From: Sphingosinicella microcystinivorans
GTDB lineage: Bacteria > Pseudomonadota > Alphaproteobacteria > Sphingomonadales > Sphingomonadaceae
DNA: 64,000 bases
Assembly (NCBI RefSeq): GCF_027941835.1
Contig: NZ_CP116005.1
Span: 2,433,501 to 2,497,500, forward strand
Direction: 5' to 3'
Every line of letters starts with the position of its first letter. The stretch's first letter is position 1. Positions 53,403 through 62,881 of the stretch are shown here, piece after piece. The notes beneath the pieces are model-generated. The model was not told where the DNA came from. It did not search any database and saw only the letters and a list, made by a program, of their open reading frames with translations. The position numbers were made by a program, and so were the translations under genes.

Positions 53403-54812
53403 ATGACCGAAATCCGCCTCTACAACACGCTGACGCGCAAAAAAGACGTCTTCACGCCCGCCGATCCGGACCGGGTGACGATGTACGTGTGCGGCCCCAC
53501 GGTCTACAACCGCGCGCACATCGGCAACGCCCGGCCCGCCGTGGTGTTCGACGTGCTGTTCCGCCTGCTGCGCCACACCTACGGCGAGAAGGCCGTCCAC
53601 TATGCGCGGAACTTCACGGACATCGACGACAAGATCATGGCCGCTGCCGAAGCGGAAGGCGTGCCGATCGAGACGATCACGAAGCGCTACGAGGACTTCT
53701 ACCGCGCCGACATGGGCGCGCTCGGCGTGCAGCGGCCCACGTATGAGCCGCGCGCGACAGAGCACGTCGCGCAGATGATCGCGATGATCGAGGCGCTCAT
53801 CGAGAAGGGCGCGGCCTACGCCGCCGAGGGCCATGCGCTGTTCGACATTACGAAGGACGCCGACTACGGCACGCTCTCGCGCCGCGGACAAGATGAGATG
53901 ATCACGGGCGCGCGCGTCGAGGTGGCTCCCTACAAGAAGAACCCCGGCGATTTCGTGCTCTGGAAGCCGAGCGCGGCGGACCAGCCGGGCTGGGACTCCC
54001 CGTGGGGCCGCGGCCGCCCCGGCTGGCACATCGAATGCTCGGCGATGATCGAGGCCCACCTCGGCACCACCATCGACATCCACGGCGGCGGCCTCGACCT
54101 CCAGTTCCCGCACCACGAGAACGAATGCGCGCAAAGCCGCTGCGCCCACGGCGGCGCGCCGCTCGCGCAGGTGTGGATGCACAACGGCTTCCTCTCGATG
54201 GACAAGGAGAAGATGTCGAAGTCGCTCGGCAACGTGGTGACGGTCGGCGAGCTTCTGGAGCAAGGCCACAAGGGCGAGACGCTGCGCCTCGCCCTGCTGA
54301 TGGCGCACTACCGGCAACCGCTGGATTGGAACGATCGGTTGATCGGGCAGGCGAAGGCGATGCTCGACGGCTTCGCGAACGCGATCCGGTCGTCCGATGC
54401 GCCCTATGTGGAGGCGGAGGTTCCGGCGGCGGTGCTCGCTGCGCTGGCGGACGATCTCAACACGCCCGCCGTGCTCGCCGAGATGCAGAAGGTTCGCAAG
54501 GACCTGACCACGGCGGGCTCGGAGGCGGAGGCTTCGAAGGCGAAATCGGAGTTGCACGCGATTGGAAGGCTTCTCGGGTTGTCCTCGCTGCAAACTGTAG
54601 TTTTTGTGGAACCTGCTACTTTGCATCTTCCGGGCCAAAACATTGAGGTTGTGGTTTCGGATGAACGTATCACCCAGCATGTTGCCACTCGCGCTGCCGC
54701 CAAAGCTGCAAAGAACTGGGCCGAGGCCGACCGCATCCGTGATCAGCTGAAGGCGGAGGGCATCATCCTCGAGGACAAGCCCGATGGGACGACGGTCTGG
54801 CGGCGGGCGTAG
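53403..54812 (+). CDS. cysS: Cysteine-tRNA ligase
   Basis: A 469-residue class I aminoacyl-tRNA synthetase. The HIGH-type motif is AHIGN, the KMSKS loop is [10 protein letters not shown], and the zinc-binding residues are in [19 protein letters not shown] and HHENE. The anticodon-binding end includes [21 protein letters not shown]. Codons at about 54585-54710 ([16 protein letters not shown] to QHVATRA) are far lower in GC and look unlike the usual CysS sequence of this region, suggesting a replaced segment. Length is otherwise normal. Confidence 0.97.
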   Translation: MTEIRLYNTLTRKKDVFTPADPDRVTMYVCGPTVYNRAHIGNARPAVVFDVLFRLLRHTYGEKAVHYARNFTDIDDKIMAAAEAEGVPIETITKRYEDFYRADMGALGVQRPTYEPRATEHVAQMIAMIEALIEKGAAYAAEGHALFDITKDADYGTLSRRGQDEMITGARVEVAPYKKNPGDFVLWKPSAADQPGWDSPWGRGRPGWHIECSAMIEAHLGTTIDIHGGGLDLQFPHHENECAQSRCAHGGAPLAQVWMHNGFLSMDKEKMSKSLGNVVTVGELLEQGHKGETLRLALLMAHYRQPLDWNDRLIGQAKAMLDGFANAIRSSDAPYVEAEVPAAVLAALADDLNTPAVLAEMQKVRKDLTTAGSEAEASKAKSELHAIGRLLGLSSLQTVVFVEPATLHLPGQNIEVVVSDERITQHVATRAAAKAAKNWAEADRIRDQLKAEGIILEDKPDGTTVWRRA

Positions 54813-54819
54813 TATGGTT

Positions 54820-54835
54820 CCCGGCCTGCGCCGGG
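54820..54835. terminator. Hairpin between cysS and the MAPEG gene
   Basis: CCCGGC-CTGC-GCCGGG is a 6-bp stem with a 4-nt loop just after the cysS stop, between two convergent genes. The surrounding sequence looks like a dispersed repeat. No T-run follows. Confidence 0.4.
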
Positions 54836-54867
54836 GTGACGGGATAGCGCGCGCTTGAGGATGGCGC

Positions 54868-55299
54868 TCAGTAGAGCGCCGCGACCTCGCGGACGATCAT
54901 GATGCCGAGCGCGACCCACGACAGGCCGAACAGCGCGAAGCGGACCATGACGCGGTTGAACGTCGCCTGCACCAGCGAATGCAGCGCGCGCAGGATCACG
55001 TAGGCCCATGCCGCGAGCACGTGCCACTGGTCGGCGTGGCCGAGCAGCACGATGGCGATGACCATCGCGTAGAAGATCGTCGGCGCCTCGAAGAGGTGGT
55101 TGTAGTTGTCGGCGACGCGGCGCGCCTCGCTCGGCAGCGTGTCGAGTGCGCCCGGATGCTGCGCCGACTGCGGGTCGATCTTGGCCTGGTTCATCGCGGG
55201 TATCCGCGTCGCGTACATCCACACGAACATCACCAGATTGAGCAGCCCCATCGCGACGATGGTCTGCAGCATCGAGATCACGTTGCTGTTCAAGGTCAT
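54868..55299 (-). CDS. MAPEG family membrane protein
   Basis: A 143-residue protein with four helices of the MAPEG (glutathione/eicosanoid) fold. The conserved NLFEAPTIFYAMVIA-like part is here HLFEAPTIFYAMVIAIV, with FVWMYATRIPAMNQ in the first loop. Bacterial members are mostly uncharacterised; some are glutathione transferases. It is convergent with cysS. Start 55299 follows TCCCC-rich sequence on the plus strand (GGGGAGG on the coding strand). Confidence 0.88.
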   Translation of the reverse strand: MTLNSNVISMLQTIVAMGLLNLVMFVWMYATRIPAMNQAKIDPQSAQHPGALDTLPSEARRVADNYNHLFEAPTIFYAMVIAIVLLGHADQWHVLAAWAYVILRALHSLVQATFNRVMVRFALFGLSWVALGIMIVREVAALY

Positions 55300-55404
55300 G
55301 GGCGATCCTCCCCTGTTGTCTCCCGGCGCGGATGCTGCGCCTTCGCGCCGCCGGGCGCAACCCTCACGGTCGACAGGGCAAATCGAGGCCGATATGCTCC
55401 GCCC

Positions 55405-57726
55405 ATGCGTGAGAAGGAGCTTCGGCTGGCGCTCGTCTGCTACGGCGGCATCAGCCTTGCCGTTTACATGCACGGCATCACGCAGGAGATCTGGAAGCTG
55501 CTGCGCGCGAGCCGCAGCTGGCACGACGCCGATCCGGACCCGCCCGGCGGCGATACCGAGCCCGTCTATCACGAGCTGCTCGACGCGATCGGCAAGCACG
55601 TCCGGCTGCGCGTGCTCGTCGATATCGTCGCGGGCGCGTCGGCGGGCGGCATCAACGGCATCTTCCTCGCGCAGGCGATCTCGTCCGGCCAGAGCCTCGC
55701 CCCGCTCGCCGACCTCTGGCTCGACAAGGCGGATGCCGACGAGCTCCTCGACCCCGCGGCGGTGCCGAAATCGCGCTGGAGCAAGTTCTACGCGCGGCCG
55801 CTGCTCTGGATGGCGCGCGGGCAGACCGATCCCCTGGACGAGATCGTCGAGAAGGGCGCGCGCGAGGAGCTGCGCATCAAGGTCTCGCGCTTCATCCGCT
55901 CGCGCTGGTTCGAGCCGCCGTTCTCGGGCGAGCATTTCACCGAGCTGCTGCTCGGCGCGTTCGAAGCGATGGCGGAGACGAAGGCGGCCTCGCCGCTGCT
56001 GCCGCCCGGCCAGCCGCTCGACCTGTTCGTCACCGTCACCGACTATCACGGCTACCCGGAGCGCCTGCGCCTGCACAGCCCCGAGGAGGTGATGGAGGTC
56101 GAGCACCGCAAGCTCATCACCTTCCGCGATTCGAGCGAGCGCGGCGCGGAGCGGAAGCTCGCCGACATCCCCTCCCTCACCTTCGCGGCGCGTGCCACCG
56201 CGTCCTTTCCGGGCGCCTTCCCGCCGTTCCAGCCGAGCGAGCTCGACCGCGTGCTGGCGAAGGGCGGCAAGCCGTGGCCGGAGCGGGCGTCGTTCCTGTC
56301 GCGCGTGTTCCCGCACCGCGCAACGGCGGGGCTCGATCCGGCGAACGCGGCGCTGCTCGACGGCAGCATCCTCAACAACGCGCCGTTCTCGCCCGCCATC
56401 GCCGCGCTCCGCCAGCGCCCGGCGCACCGCGAGATCGACCGCCGCTTCGTCTACATCGACCCCAAGCCCGGCATCCGCGCCATCGGCGCGCGCATCGACA
56501 CCACGAAGCCGCCGGGCTTCTTCTCGACGATCCTGCGCTCGCTGTCCGACATCCCGCGCGAGCAGCCGATCCGCGACGATCTCGACCACCTCGCCGGGCT
56601 TTCGGCCCGCGTGCGGCGCCTCAGCCATGTCGTCGAGGGCGTGCGCGCCACGGTGGACGAGGCGATCGAGGACGCGATCGGCCGCCGCCAGCTTCGCGCG
56701 AAGGTGCTGCCCGCGAAGCTCCAGCAGTGGCGCGCGCAGGCGAACGCCGAGGCCGTGCTGCGCGCGGGCTTCACCTACCCGTCCTACGCGCACCTGAAGC
56801 TGAGCCAGATCGTCGAGGAGATGGCGCGGCTGTTCGCCGACCTCGGCGAGCATGAGCGCGACGCCGCGGAGCGCGTCCGCAAGGAGGTCTGGCGGCATAT
56901 CCGCAAGAACGGCATCGACCGCGTGACCAAGACCACCCGCCCGAGAGACGCCGACACCGACGTCTTCGTGCAGTTCCTGCGCCGCTACGACCTCGGCTTC
57001 CGCATCCGGCGGCTGCGCTTCATCGTCCGGCGCGTCAACGAATGGGGCGATGCGGGCGGACCGGAGGAGCTTCAGAAGACCGAGGCGTTGAAGACCGCGC
57101 TCTACGACCTGCTCGCGCCCTATCTCGATCGCCGCCGGCTCGCCTTCTACGGCCCGTGGGTCCGCAATCCCGCCGAAACCGCGAACGCGGACCCCGTGCC
57201 GGTGATCGAGGCCTATGGCGAGGCGCTCGGGCTCACCGACTTCGACGCGCTCGGCGACGCGCGGCTCGCCGCCATCATCACGGACTGCACCACGCCGGAC
57301 CTCCGCGCCCAGCTCCTGAAGGCCTATCTCGGCTTCCCCTTCTACGACATCGCCACCTTCCCGCTGTTGCAGGGCGAGGGTCTCGACGAGTTCGACGAGA
57401 TCAAGGTCGACCGCATCTCGCCGGACGACGCGCGCGCGATCCGCGAGGGCGGCGCGCTCGCGACGCTGAAAGGCATAAAGTTCAACAGCTTCGGCGCGTT
57501 CTTCAGCCGCGCCTACCGCGAGAACGACTATCTCTGGGGCCGCCTCCACGGCGTCGACCGGGTGATCGACATCGTCGTCTCGGCGCTGCCCGAGGGCAAG
57601 CATCTGGAGCCGGGCTTCGTGGCCGCGATCAAGAAGCGCGCCTTCCATGCCATCCTCGACGCCGAGGCGCCGCGGCTCACGGCGGTGCCGGACCTCATCG
57701 AGGAGCTTCGCAAGGAGATCGGGTAA
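55405..57726 (+). CDS. Patatin-related protein (lipolytic acyl hydrolase)
   Basis: A 773-residue protein of the large patatin-related type. The serine nucleophile is Ser79 in GASAGG (77-82), and the aspartate partner is Asp319 in LLDGSILNNAPF. The oxyanion region is CYGGISLAVYMHGI. Downstream of the hydrolase domain lies a long helical region (about 400-770) of unknown role without transmembrane helices. The enzyme probably hydrolyses phospholipids or acyl esters. ATG 55405 begins the conserved MREKELRLALVCYGG. It lies divergent from the MAPEG gene and upstream of dnaB. Confidence 0.9.
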   Translation: MREKELRLALVCYGGISLAVYMHGITQEIWKLLRASRSWHDADPDPPGGDTEPVYHELLDAIGKHVRLRVLVDIVAGASAGGINGIFLAQAISSGQSLAPLADLWLDKADADELLDPAAVPKSRWSKFYARPLLWMARGQTDPLDEIVEKGAREELRIKVSRFIRSRWFEPPFSGEHFTELLLGAFEAMAETKAASPLLPPGQPLDLFVTVTDYHGYPERLRLHSPEEVMEVEHRKLITFRDSSERGAERKLADIPSLTFAARATASFPGAFPPFQPSELDRVLAKGGKPWPERASFLSRVFPHRATAGLDPANAALLDGSILNNAPFSPAIAALRQRPAHREIDRRFVYIDPKPGIRAIGARIDTTKPPGFFSTILRSLSDIPREQPIRDDLDHLAGLSARVRRLSHVVEGVRATVDEAIEDAIGRRQLRAKVLPAKLQQWRAQANAEAVLRAGFTYPSYAHLKLSQIVEEMARLFADLGEHERDAAERVRKEVWRHIRKNGIDRVTKTTRPRDADTDVFVQFLRRYDLGFRIRRLRFIVRRVNEWGDAGGPEELQKTEALKTALYDLLAPYLDRRRLAFYGPWVRNPAETANADPVPVIEAYGEALGLTDFDALGDARLAAIITDCTTPDLRAQLLKAYLGFPFYDIATFPLLQGEGLDEFDEIKVDRISPDDARAIREGGALATLKGIKFNSFGAFFSRAYRENDYLWGRLHGVDRVIDIVVSALPEGKHLEPGFVAAIKKRAFHAILDAEAPRLTAVPDLIEELRKEIG

Positions 57727-57732
57727 AAACGC

Positions 57733-57780
57733 TTATCCCCAGCATTTCCACAGAGCACGCCGTGGAAGACGATGTATAGT
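57733..57780 (+). promoter_or_regulatory. Upstream region of dnaB with DnaA-box-like sites and a -10 element
   Basis: TTATCCCCA (57733-57741) and TTTCCACAG (57745-57753) each resemble the DnaA box TTATCCACA with one or two mismatches. TATAGT at 57775-57780 could be a -10 element, placing the start of transcription near the ATG. These are weak matches within a 60-nt gap. Confidence 0.3.
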
Positions 57781-57786
57781 GCGCCC

Positions 57787-59271
57787 ATGCTGACACCGCT
57801 TCGTGCCGTACCGGCGCCTGCCGACGACTCGCCGACTCTTCCGCACAACCTCGATGCGGAGGCGGCGCTGCTCGGCGCCATGATGATCGACAACCGGCTC
57901 GCCGAGGACGTGCAGCTGAAGCTGCGGCCCGAGCATTTCTTCGAACCCGTGCACGGCGAGATCTATGCCGCCATCCTGAAGCTCGTCGACCGCGCCATGC
58001 TGGCGACCCCGGTGACGCTGAGGCCGATGTTCGCCGAGCATCCGGCCCTCGCCGAGCTTGGCGGCCCCGCCTATCTCGCGCAGCTCACCGAGCAGTCCGC
58101 CGCGCTCATCGCCGCCAAGGACTTCGCCGCGCAGATCTACGACCTCGCCCTCCTGCGCGAGCTCGTGCGCGTCGGGCGCGAAATGGTGGTGAGCGCCTCG
58201 GACACGTCCGTGGACGTGAACCCGCACGAGCAGATCCAGCAGGCCGAGCTCGCGCTCTACAAGGTCGCCGAGGAAGGCGAGGTCTCGAACGCGGTGAAGA
58301 GCTTCGCCCAGTCCGCGACGCTCGCCGTGCAGATGGCGGAGCGCGCCAAGCAGTCGGGCGGGCACCTCTCGGGCATCACCACCGGCCTCAACGCGCTCAA
58401 CACCAAGATCGGCGGGCTCCATCGCTCCGACCTCGTCATCCTCGCCGGGCGCCCGGCGATGGGCAAGACGGCGCTCGCCACCAACATCGCCTTCTCGGCC
58501 GCCGAACGCCTGATGAAGGACCGCGCCGACCAGATCGACAAGACGAGCGGCGCGGGCGTCGCCTTCTTCAGCCTCGAAATGTCGGCGGACCAGCTCGCGA
58601 CGCGTATCCTTGCCGAGCAGGCGCGGATCAGCTCCGAGGACCTGCGCATGGGCAAGATCAACCAGGCGCAGTTCCGCGAGCTGGTGCGCGCGTCCGCCGC
58701 GCTTCAGGACCTGCCGCTCTACATCGACGATACGCCCGGCCTCACCATCGCCGCGCTGCGCTCGCGCGCGCGGCGCCTCAAGCGCCAGAAGGGCGTCGGC
58801 CTCATCGTCGTCGACTACCTCCAGCTTCTGCAAGGCAGCAGCCGGCAGGCGAACGACAACCGCGTCAACGAGATCTCGGAGATCACGCGCGGCCTGAAGA
58901 CGCTCGCCAAGGAGCTGAACGTGCCGGTGATCGCGCTGTCGCAGCTCTCGCGCGCCGTCGAGCAGCGCGAGGACAAGCGGCCCCAGCTCGCCGACCTTCG
59001 CGAATCCGGCACCATCGAGCAGGACGCCGACATCGTGCTGTTCGTATACCGCGACGAATATTACCACGCCCAGAAGAAGCCCGAGGACGGCACCGAGAAG
59101 TTCGAGAAGTGGATCGAGCGCGGCAACGCGATCCGCGGCCGCGCCGAGGTGATCGTGGCGAAGCAGCGCCATGGCTCCACCGGCATCGTCGACCTGCATT
59201 TCGAAGCCGTGCACACGCGCTTCAGCGACCTCGCCGACGACGCGCACCTGCCCGAGCGGGCCTACGAATAG
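57787..59271 (+). CDS. dnaB: Replicative DNA helicase DnaB
   Basis: A 494-residue hexameric helicase of the replisome. The N-terminal domain has LPHNLDAEAALLGAMMIDN and the RecA-like domain has Walker A GRPAMGKTAL, SLEMSADQLATR, the Walker B LIVVDYLQLL and SRAVEQREDKRPQLADLRESG. ATG 57787 (MLTPLRAVPAP) is preferred to an upstream ATG at 57772, since the TATAGT -10 would overlap the longer leader. No intein is present. Its stop is 3 nt from the end of the convergent lipoprotein gene. Confidence 0.97.
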   Translation: MLTPLRAVPAPADDSPTLPHNLDAEAALLGAMMIDNRLAEDVQLKLRPEHFFEPVHGEIYAAILKLVDRAMLATPVTLRPMFAEHPALAELGGPAYLAQLTEQSAALIAAKDFAAQIYDLALLRELVRVGREMVVSASDTSVDVNPHEQIQQAELALYKVAEEGEVSNAVKSFAQSATLAVQMAERAKQSGGHLSGITTGLNALNTKIGGLHRSDLVILAGRPAMGKTALATNIAFSAAERLMKDRADQIDKTSGAGVAFFSLEMSADQLATRILAEQARISSEDLRMGKINQAQFRELVRASAALQDLPLYIDDTPGLTIAALRSRARRLKRQKGVGLIVVDYLQLLQGSSRQANDNRVNEISEITRGLKTLAKELNVPVIALSQLSRAVEQREDKRPQLADLRESGTIEQDADIVLFVYRDEYYHAQKKPEDGTEKFEKWIERGNAIRGRAEVIVAKQRHGSTGIVDLHFEAVHTRFSDLADDAHLPERAYE

Positions 59272-59274
59272 ACG

Positions 59275-60060
59275 CTACTTCGCCTTCAGATACTGGGGCT
59301 TCACGAGCGCGCGGAGTGCGTCCGTCATCGGCACCTCGATCTCGAAATCGCCCTCCGCGTAGGGCCCCGCGACATAGGGCGCGAGCAGCACGCGGAAGCC
59401 GGAAATGTCCTGCCCCGGCCATGATGCCACCGCTACGGGCTGGTCGCTGAGCGGCGGGCAATCGTCGAACAGGCCGCTTTCGATCTTGCCGCGCCGCGAC
59501 ACGCGCTCGGCATCGAGCGCCGTGCAATAGGCTGGCGTCAGCAGTTTTTCGGCGGCGGCCCAGTCGGCGAACAGGTCGCTGAAGCCGATCTCCCGCCGCT
59601 CGGCCTTGTCCCAGTACTTGACCGCGAAGCCGTGGTTGGGGTGCGCGCCGCCCGTGTACATCGAGATGTCGGCGCGGACGTTGAACAGCGCGGGCGTATC
59701 GGCGGCGACCGTCCAGTCCTGCACGAAAAAGTGCGCCAGTTTCGGCGCGTCCGCGGGCCGCAGCTTCATGTCCTCCTCGGCCCCGGCCTGCATTTCCTCC
59801 GCGCTCGCCAGCGCCTGCACGCGGAGCGTCGAAAGCAGCGTCGGCGCCTCGGCGAGTTCCGGCGGCGCGCGCCACAGGAAATCGAGCTCGGGCGTCTCGC
59901 GCTTCACGAGCAGGTCGCTGGCCGGGATCGAGACATCGGTGCCGTCCGCCGTCTGCACCACCGTGCTTTCGCGGGCGGGCACAGCGTCGGTCCCGGTTTG
60001 CCCGGCCTCGCAGGCGGAGAGTGCGAACGCCGCCACCCCGATTGCAAGACAGTGCTTCAT
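59275..60060 (-). CDS. DUF3298/DUF4163-type lipoprotein
   Basis: A 261-residue predicted lipoprotein (lipobox LSAC, Cys17). The mature part has a PDUF/DUF4163-like N-terminal domain and a C-terminal RsiV-like DUF3298 domain, with MYTGGAHPNHGFAVKYWD and IGFSDLF as markers. RsiV-type domains bind lysozyme in other bacteria, but the function here is unknown. It is convergent with dnaB across 3 nt and divergent from the PEP-CTERM gene. Confidence 0.82.
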   Translation of the reverse strand: MKHCLAIGVAAFALSACEAGQTGTDAVPARESTVVQTADGTDVSIPASDLLVKRETPELDFLWRAPPELAEAPTLLSTLRVQALASAEEMQAGAEEDMKLRPADAPKLAHFFVQDWTVAADTPALFNVRADISMYTGGAHPNHGFAVKYWDKAERREIGFSDLFADWAAAEKLLTPAYCTALDAERVSRRGKIESGLFDDCPPLSDQPVAVASWPGQDISGFRVLLAPYVAGPYAEGDFEIEVPMTDALRALVKPQYLKAK

Positions 60061-60187
60061 GTCAGCCTCTCCAGCGATGTCGCCGACAGCTTATCGGCTG
60101 CGGCCCCGGCCGACAATCGCGCCCCCGAGTGTCGCCGTTTTTTACAGGCGTATATCCGCGCAAGGTGAAAATGGCGAGGAACCGCCA

Positions 60188-60204
60188 TTGGCACAGGCAT
60201 TGCT
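60188..60204 (+). promoter_or_regulatory. Sigma-54 promoter, TTGGCAC-N5-TTGCT
   Basis: TTGGCAC (60188-60194), five bases and TTGCT (60200-60204) place GG and GC exactly 12 nt apart, matching the -24/-12 sigma-54 consensus. Transcription would start near 60215, giving a 33-nt leader before the PEP-CTERM gene. The match is direct; activator binding sites were not identified. Confidence 0.8.
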
Positions 60205-60247
60205 TGCTTGTGGTCGACGAACATTCAAACGCACGGTTGGGGATCGC

Positions 60248-61051
60248 ATGAAATCAGTTTCCGTTTTCGCCACGGCCTTCGTTCTGGCCGCGGGGAGCGC
60301 TGCGCAGGCCGCGCCCATTCTCGTAACGGCCGTCGGCCAGCTGGTGCAGGCGTCGCCGATTCCGGGCACGACGCTCCCGGATTTTGCCGCGCCCATCGCC
60401 GATTTTTCCGATTTCGCGGCGTATTGGGTCATTGATCCGGATGCCGGAACCAGGATAACGACGCCGCTGCCGGCGCCGTCGATCGGCGAGACCGTCTACT
60501 TCCGCGGTTCGGTCATCGAGTTCGGCGCGGTGATCTCCGGTTTCGGTTTCGATCCGCTGTTCCTCACCAACAGCCCGGCGAGCCTGCGGCAGGCCTTCCT
60601 GCTCGACAATGCCATCAGCGGCACCCGGATCACCGATCAGTTCAGCATCGCGGGCGGCGCGTTCCTGGACGGGTCGGGCCTCGTGCGCGAGATCGCTTTC
60701 GATCGCGACCTTGGCGAGGACGTCTTTATTTCACTGTTCCAGGTCAACCTGTCTGAAGGCACCTTCCTGCCGGAGGACCCGCCGAGCCTGCTCGACGGCG
60801 ATTCCTTTCCCGATCTCGACCGCGTGATCGAGACCGCGCAGTTCCGGTCGCTCATTCTTCGCTTCAGCCACGGCACGCCGACCACGGCCGCCGAGATGCG
60901 GGCGTTGCCGCAGATGACCTTCAACGGCATCAACATGTTCATCGGCTACACCTATCTCGACGACGTGGAGACGCCGGAACCGGCCGCCATCGGCCTCTTC
61001 GGTTTCGGCCTCGCCGCACTTGCGCTGCGCCGCCGCCGCCGCGCGGGCTGA
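60248..61051 (+). CDS. PEP-CTERM sorting domain protein
   Basis: A 267-residue secreted protein. A signal peptide (about 1-21, ending AQA-APIL) precedes a beta-rich region without known family. The C-terminus is a typical PEP-CTERM tail: TPEPAAIGLFGFGLAALALR with an arginine cluster after it. Exosortase recognises this tail and attaches or releases the protein at the surface in biofilm and exopolysaccharide-producing bacteria. No exosortase gene is in the window. A near-perfect sigma-54 promoter precedes it. Confidence 0.93.
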   Translation: MKSVSVFATAFVLAAGSAAQAAPILVTAVGQLVQASPIPGTTLPDFAAPIADFSDFAAYWVIDPDAGTRITTPLPAPSIGETVYFRGSVIEFGAVISGFGFDPLFLTNSPASLRQAFLLDNAISGTRITDQFSIAGGAFLDGSGLVREIAFDRDLGEDVFISLFQVNLSEGTFLPEDPPSLLDGDSFPDLDRVIETAQFRSLILRFSHGTPTTAAEMRALPQMTFNGINMFIGYTYLDDVETPEPAAIGLFGFGLAALALRRRRRAG

Positions 61052-61064
61052 TCACTCGGGCTGA

Positions 61065-62864
61065 TCACTCGGCGGCTCTGGCCTCGTCCGGGGCCGCGTC
61101 GGCCTCCGCCTGCTGGCGGGCCCACATCTCGGCGTAGAGGCCGTCCTTCGCGAGCAGGTCGTCGTGGCGTCCGCGCTCGGCGATGCGGCCCTTGTCCATG
61201 ACGAGGATTTCGTCGGCATCGACGATGGTGGAGAGACGGTGCGCGATGACGAGTGTCGTGCGCCGCGCCGAGACGTCGGAGAGCGCGTCCTGGATCGCCG
61301 CTTCGGTGCGGCTGTCGAGCGCGCTCGTCGCCTCGTCGAGGATCAGGATCGGCGGGTCCTTCAGGATCGTGCGCGCGATGGCGACGCGCTGCTTCTCGCC
61401 GCCGGAGAGCTTGAGGCCGCGCTCGCCGACCACCGTGTCGTAGCCCTGCGGCAGCGAGACGATGAAGTCGTGAATCTGCGCCTGCCGCGCGGCGGCCTCG
61501 ATCTCCGCCTGCGCGGCGCCCGCGCGCCCGTAGCCGATGTTGTAGCCGATCGTGTCGTTGAACAGCACCGTGTCCTGCGGAACGATGCCGATGGCGGCGC
61601 GCACGCTCGCCTGCGTCACGGCGCGGATGTCCTGCCCATCGATGGTCACGCGGCCCGCCTGTATGTCGTAGAAGCGGTAGAGGATGCGGCTCAGCGTCGA
61701 TTTGCCCGCGCCCGATCTGCCGACGACCGCGACGGTGTTCCCCGCCGGGATCGTGAAGCTGACGCCGTGCAGGATTTGGCGCTCGGGATCGTAGCCGAAA
61801 TCGACATTCTCGAAGCGCACCGTGCCGGCGCTGACGGCGAGCGGCGGCGCGCCCGGGGCGTCGGCGATCTCGGGGACGGTGTCGAGCAGGCCGAACATCG
61901 CCTCCATGTCGATGAGGCCCTGCTTGATCTCGCGGTACACCCAGCCGAGCATGTCGAGCGGGCGGAACAGCTGCGCGAGCAGCGTGTTGACCAGCACCAC
62001 GTCGCCGACCGTGAACCGGCCTTCGCTCCAGCCCCAGACCGTGTAGGCCATGGCGCCGCCCATCATGATGTTGGTGATGAACGACTGGCCGATGTTGAGC
62101 GCGGCGAGCGAGTTCTCGTTCCTGATCGCGGCGCCCGCGTAGGAGAGCAGCGACTGGCGGTAGCGGTCCCGCTCCAGCGTTTCCGCGCTGTAGTATTTCA
62201 CCGTCTCGTAGTTGAGCAGCGAATCGACGGCGCGCTGCGTGGTGCGGTTGTCGGTGTCCACCATGCGGCGGCGAAGCTCGCTGCGCCATTCGGTGACGCG
62301 GCGCGTGAAGGCGATGTAGAGCGTCACCATGACGAGCGTCGCGGCGACGATCTCGAAGCCCATCTTGATCTGGAAGATCACGCAGACGGCGATCAGTTCG
62401 AGGATCGTCGGCGCGATGTTGAAGGCGAGGAAGTAGAGCATCGTGTCGACGCTCTTGGTGCCGCGCTCGATGATGCGGGTGAGCGCGCCGGTGCGGCGTT
62501 CGAGGTGGAAGCGCAGGCTGAGGTCGTGGATGCGCGCGAACACCTCGGTGGCGAGGTCGGCGGCGGCCGTCTGCCCGACGCGCTCGAAGATCACGTTGCG
62601 GACGTTGTCGAACAGCACGCCGCCGAAACGCGCCGCCGCATAGGCGAAGACGAGGCCGACGCCGAGCAGGACGCCCTCGCTCGCGGGCGTCGTCATCGAA
62701 TCGATGGCGGCCTTGTACGCGAAAGGCATGATGAGCGTCGTCGCCTTGGCGACGAGCACGAGGACGAGCGCAGCCGCGACGCGCAGTTTCAGGCCCGGCT
62801 TGTCGGCGGGCCACAGATAGGGGAGGAAACGGCGCAGCGGATGCTGCTGCGGGACGGCGGTCAT
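61065..62864 (-). CDS. ABC transporter ATP-binding/permease, Atm1-like
   Basis: A 599-residue half-transporter with a six-helix transmembrane domain (about 20-320) and a nucleotide-binding domain. Walker A is GRSGAGKST, the signature LSGGEKQRVAIARTIL and Walker B ILILDEATSALDS. The membrane part has FHLERRTGALTRIIERGTKS, DTDNRTTQRAVDSLLNYETV and YFLAFNIAPTILEL, features of the Atm1/HMT1 family that export glutathione-linked or Fe-S-related compounds. It follows tag by 17 nt on the same strand; the substrate is inferred from family only. Confidence 0.93.
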   Translation of the reverse strand: MTAVPQQHPLRRFLPYLWPADKPGLKLRVAAALVLVLVAKATTLIMPFAYKAAIDSMTTPASEGVLLGVGLVFAYAAARFGGVLFDNVRNVIFERVGQTAAADLATEVFARIHDLSLRFHLERRTGALTRIIERGTKSVDTMLYFLAFNIAPTILELIAVCVIFQIKMGFEIVAATLVMVTLYIAFTRRVTEWRSELRRRMVDTDNRTTQRAVDSLLNYETVKYYSAETLERDRYRQSLLSYAGAAIRNENSLAALNIGQSFITNIMMGGAMAYTVWGWSEGRFTVGDVVLVNTLLAQLFRPLDMLGWVYREIKQGLIDMEAMFGLLDTVPEIADAPGAPPLAVSAGTVRFENVDFGYDPERQILHGVSFTIPAGNTVAVVGRSGAGKSTLSRILYRFYDIQAGRVTIDGQDIRAVTQASVRAAIGIVPQDTVLFNDTIGYNIGYGRAGAAQAEIEAAARQAQIHDFIVSLPQGYDTVVGERGLKLSGGEKQRVAIARTILKDPPILILDEATSALDSRTEAAIQDALSDVSARRTTLVIAHRLSTIVDADEILVMDKGRIAERGRHDDLLAKDGLYAEMWARQQAEADAAPDEARAAE

Positions 62865-62881
62865 GCCCCCTAGATAGGCGC

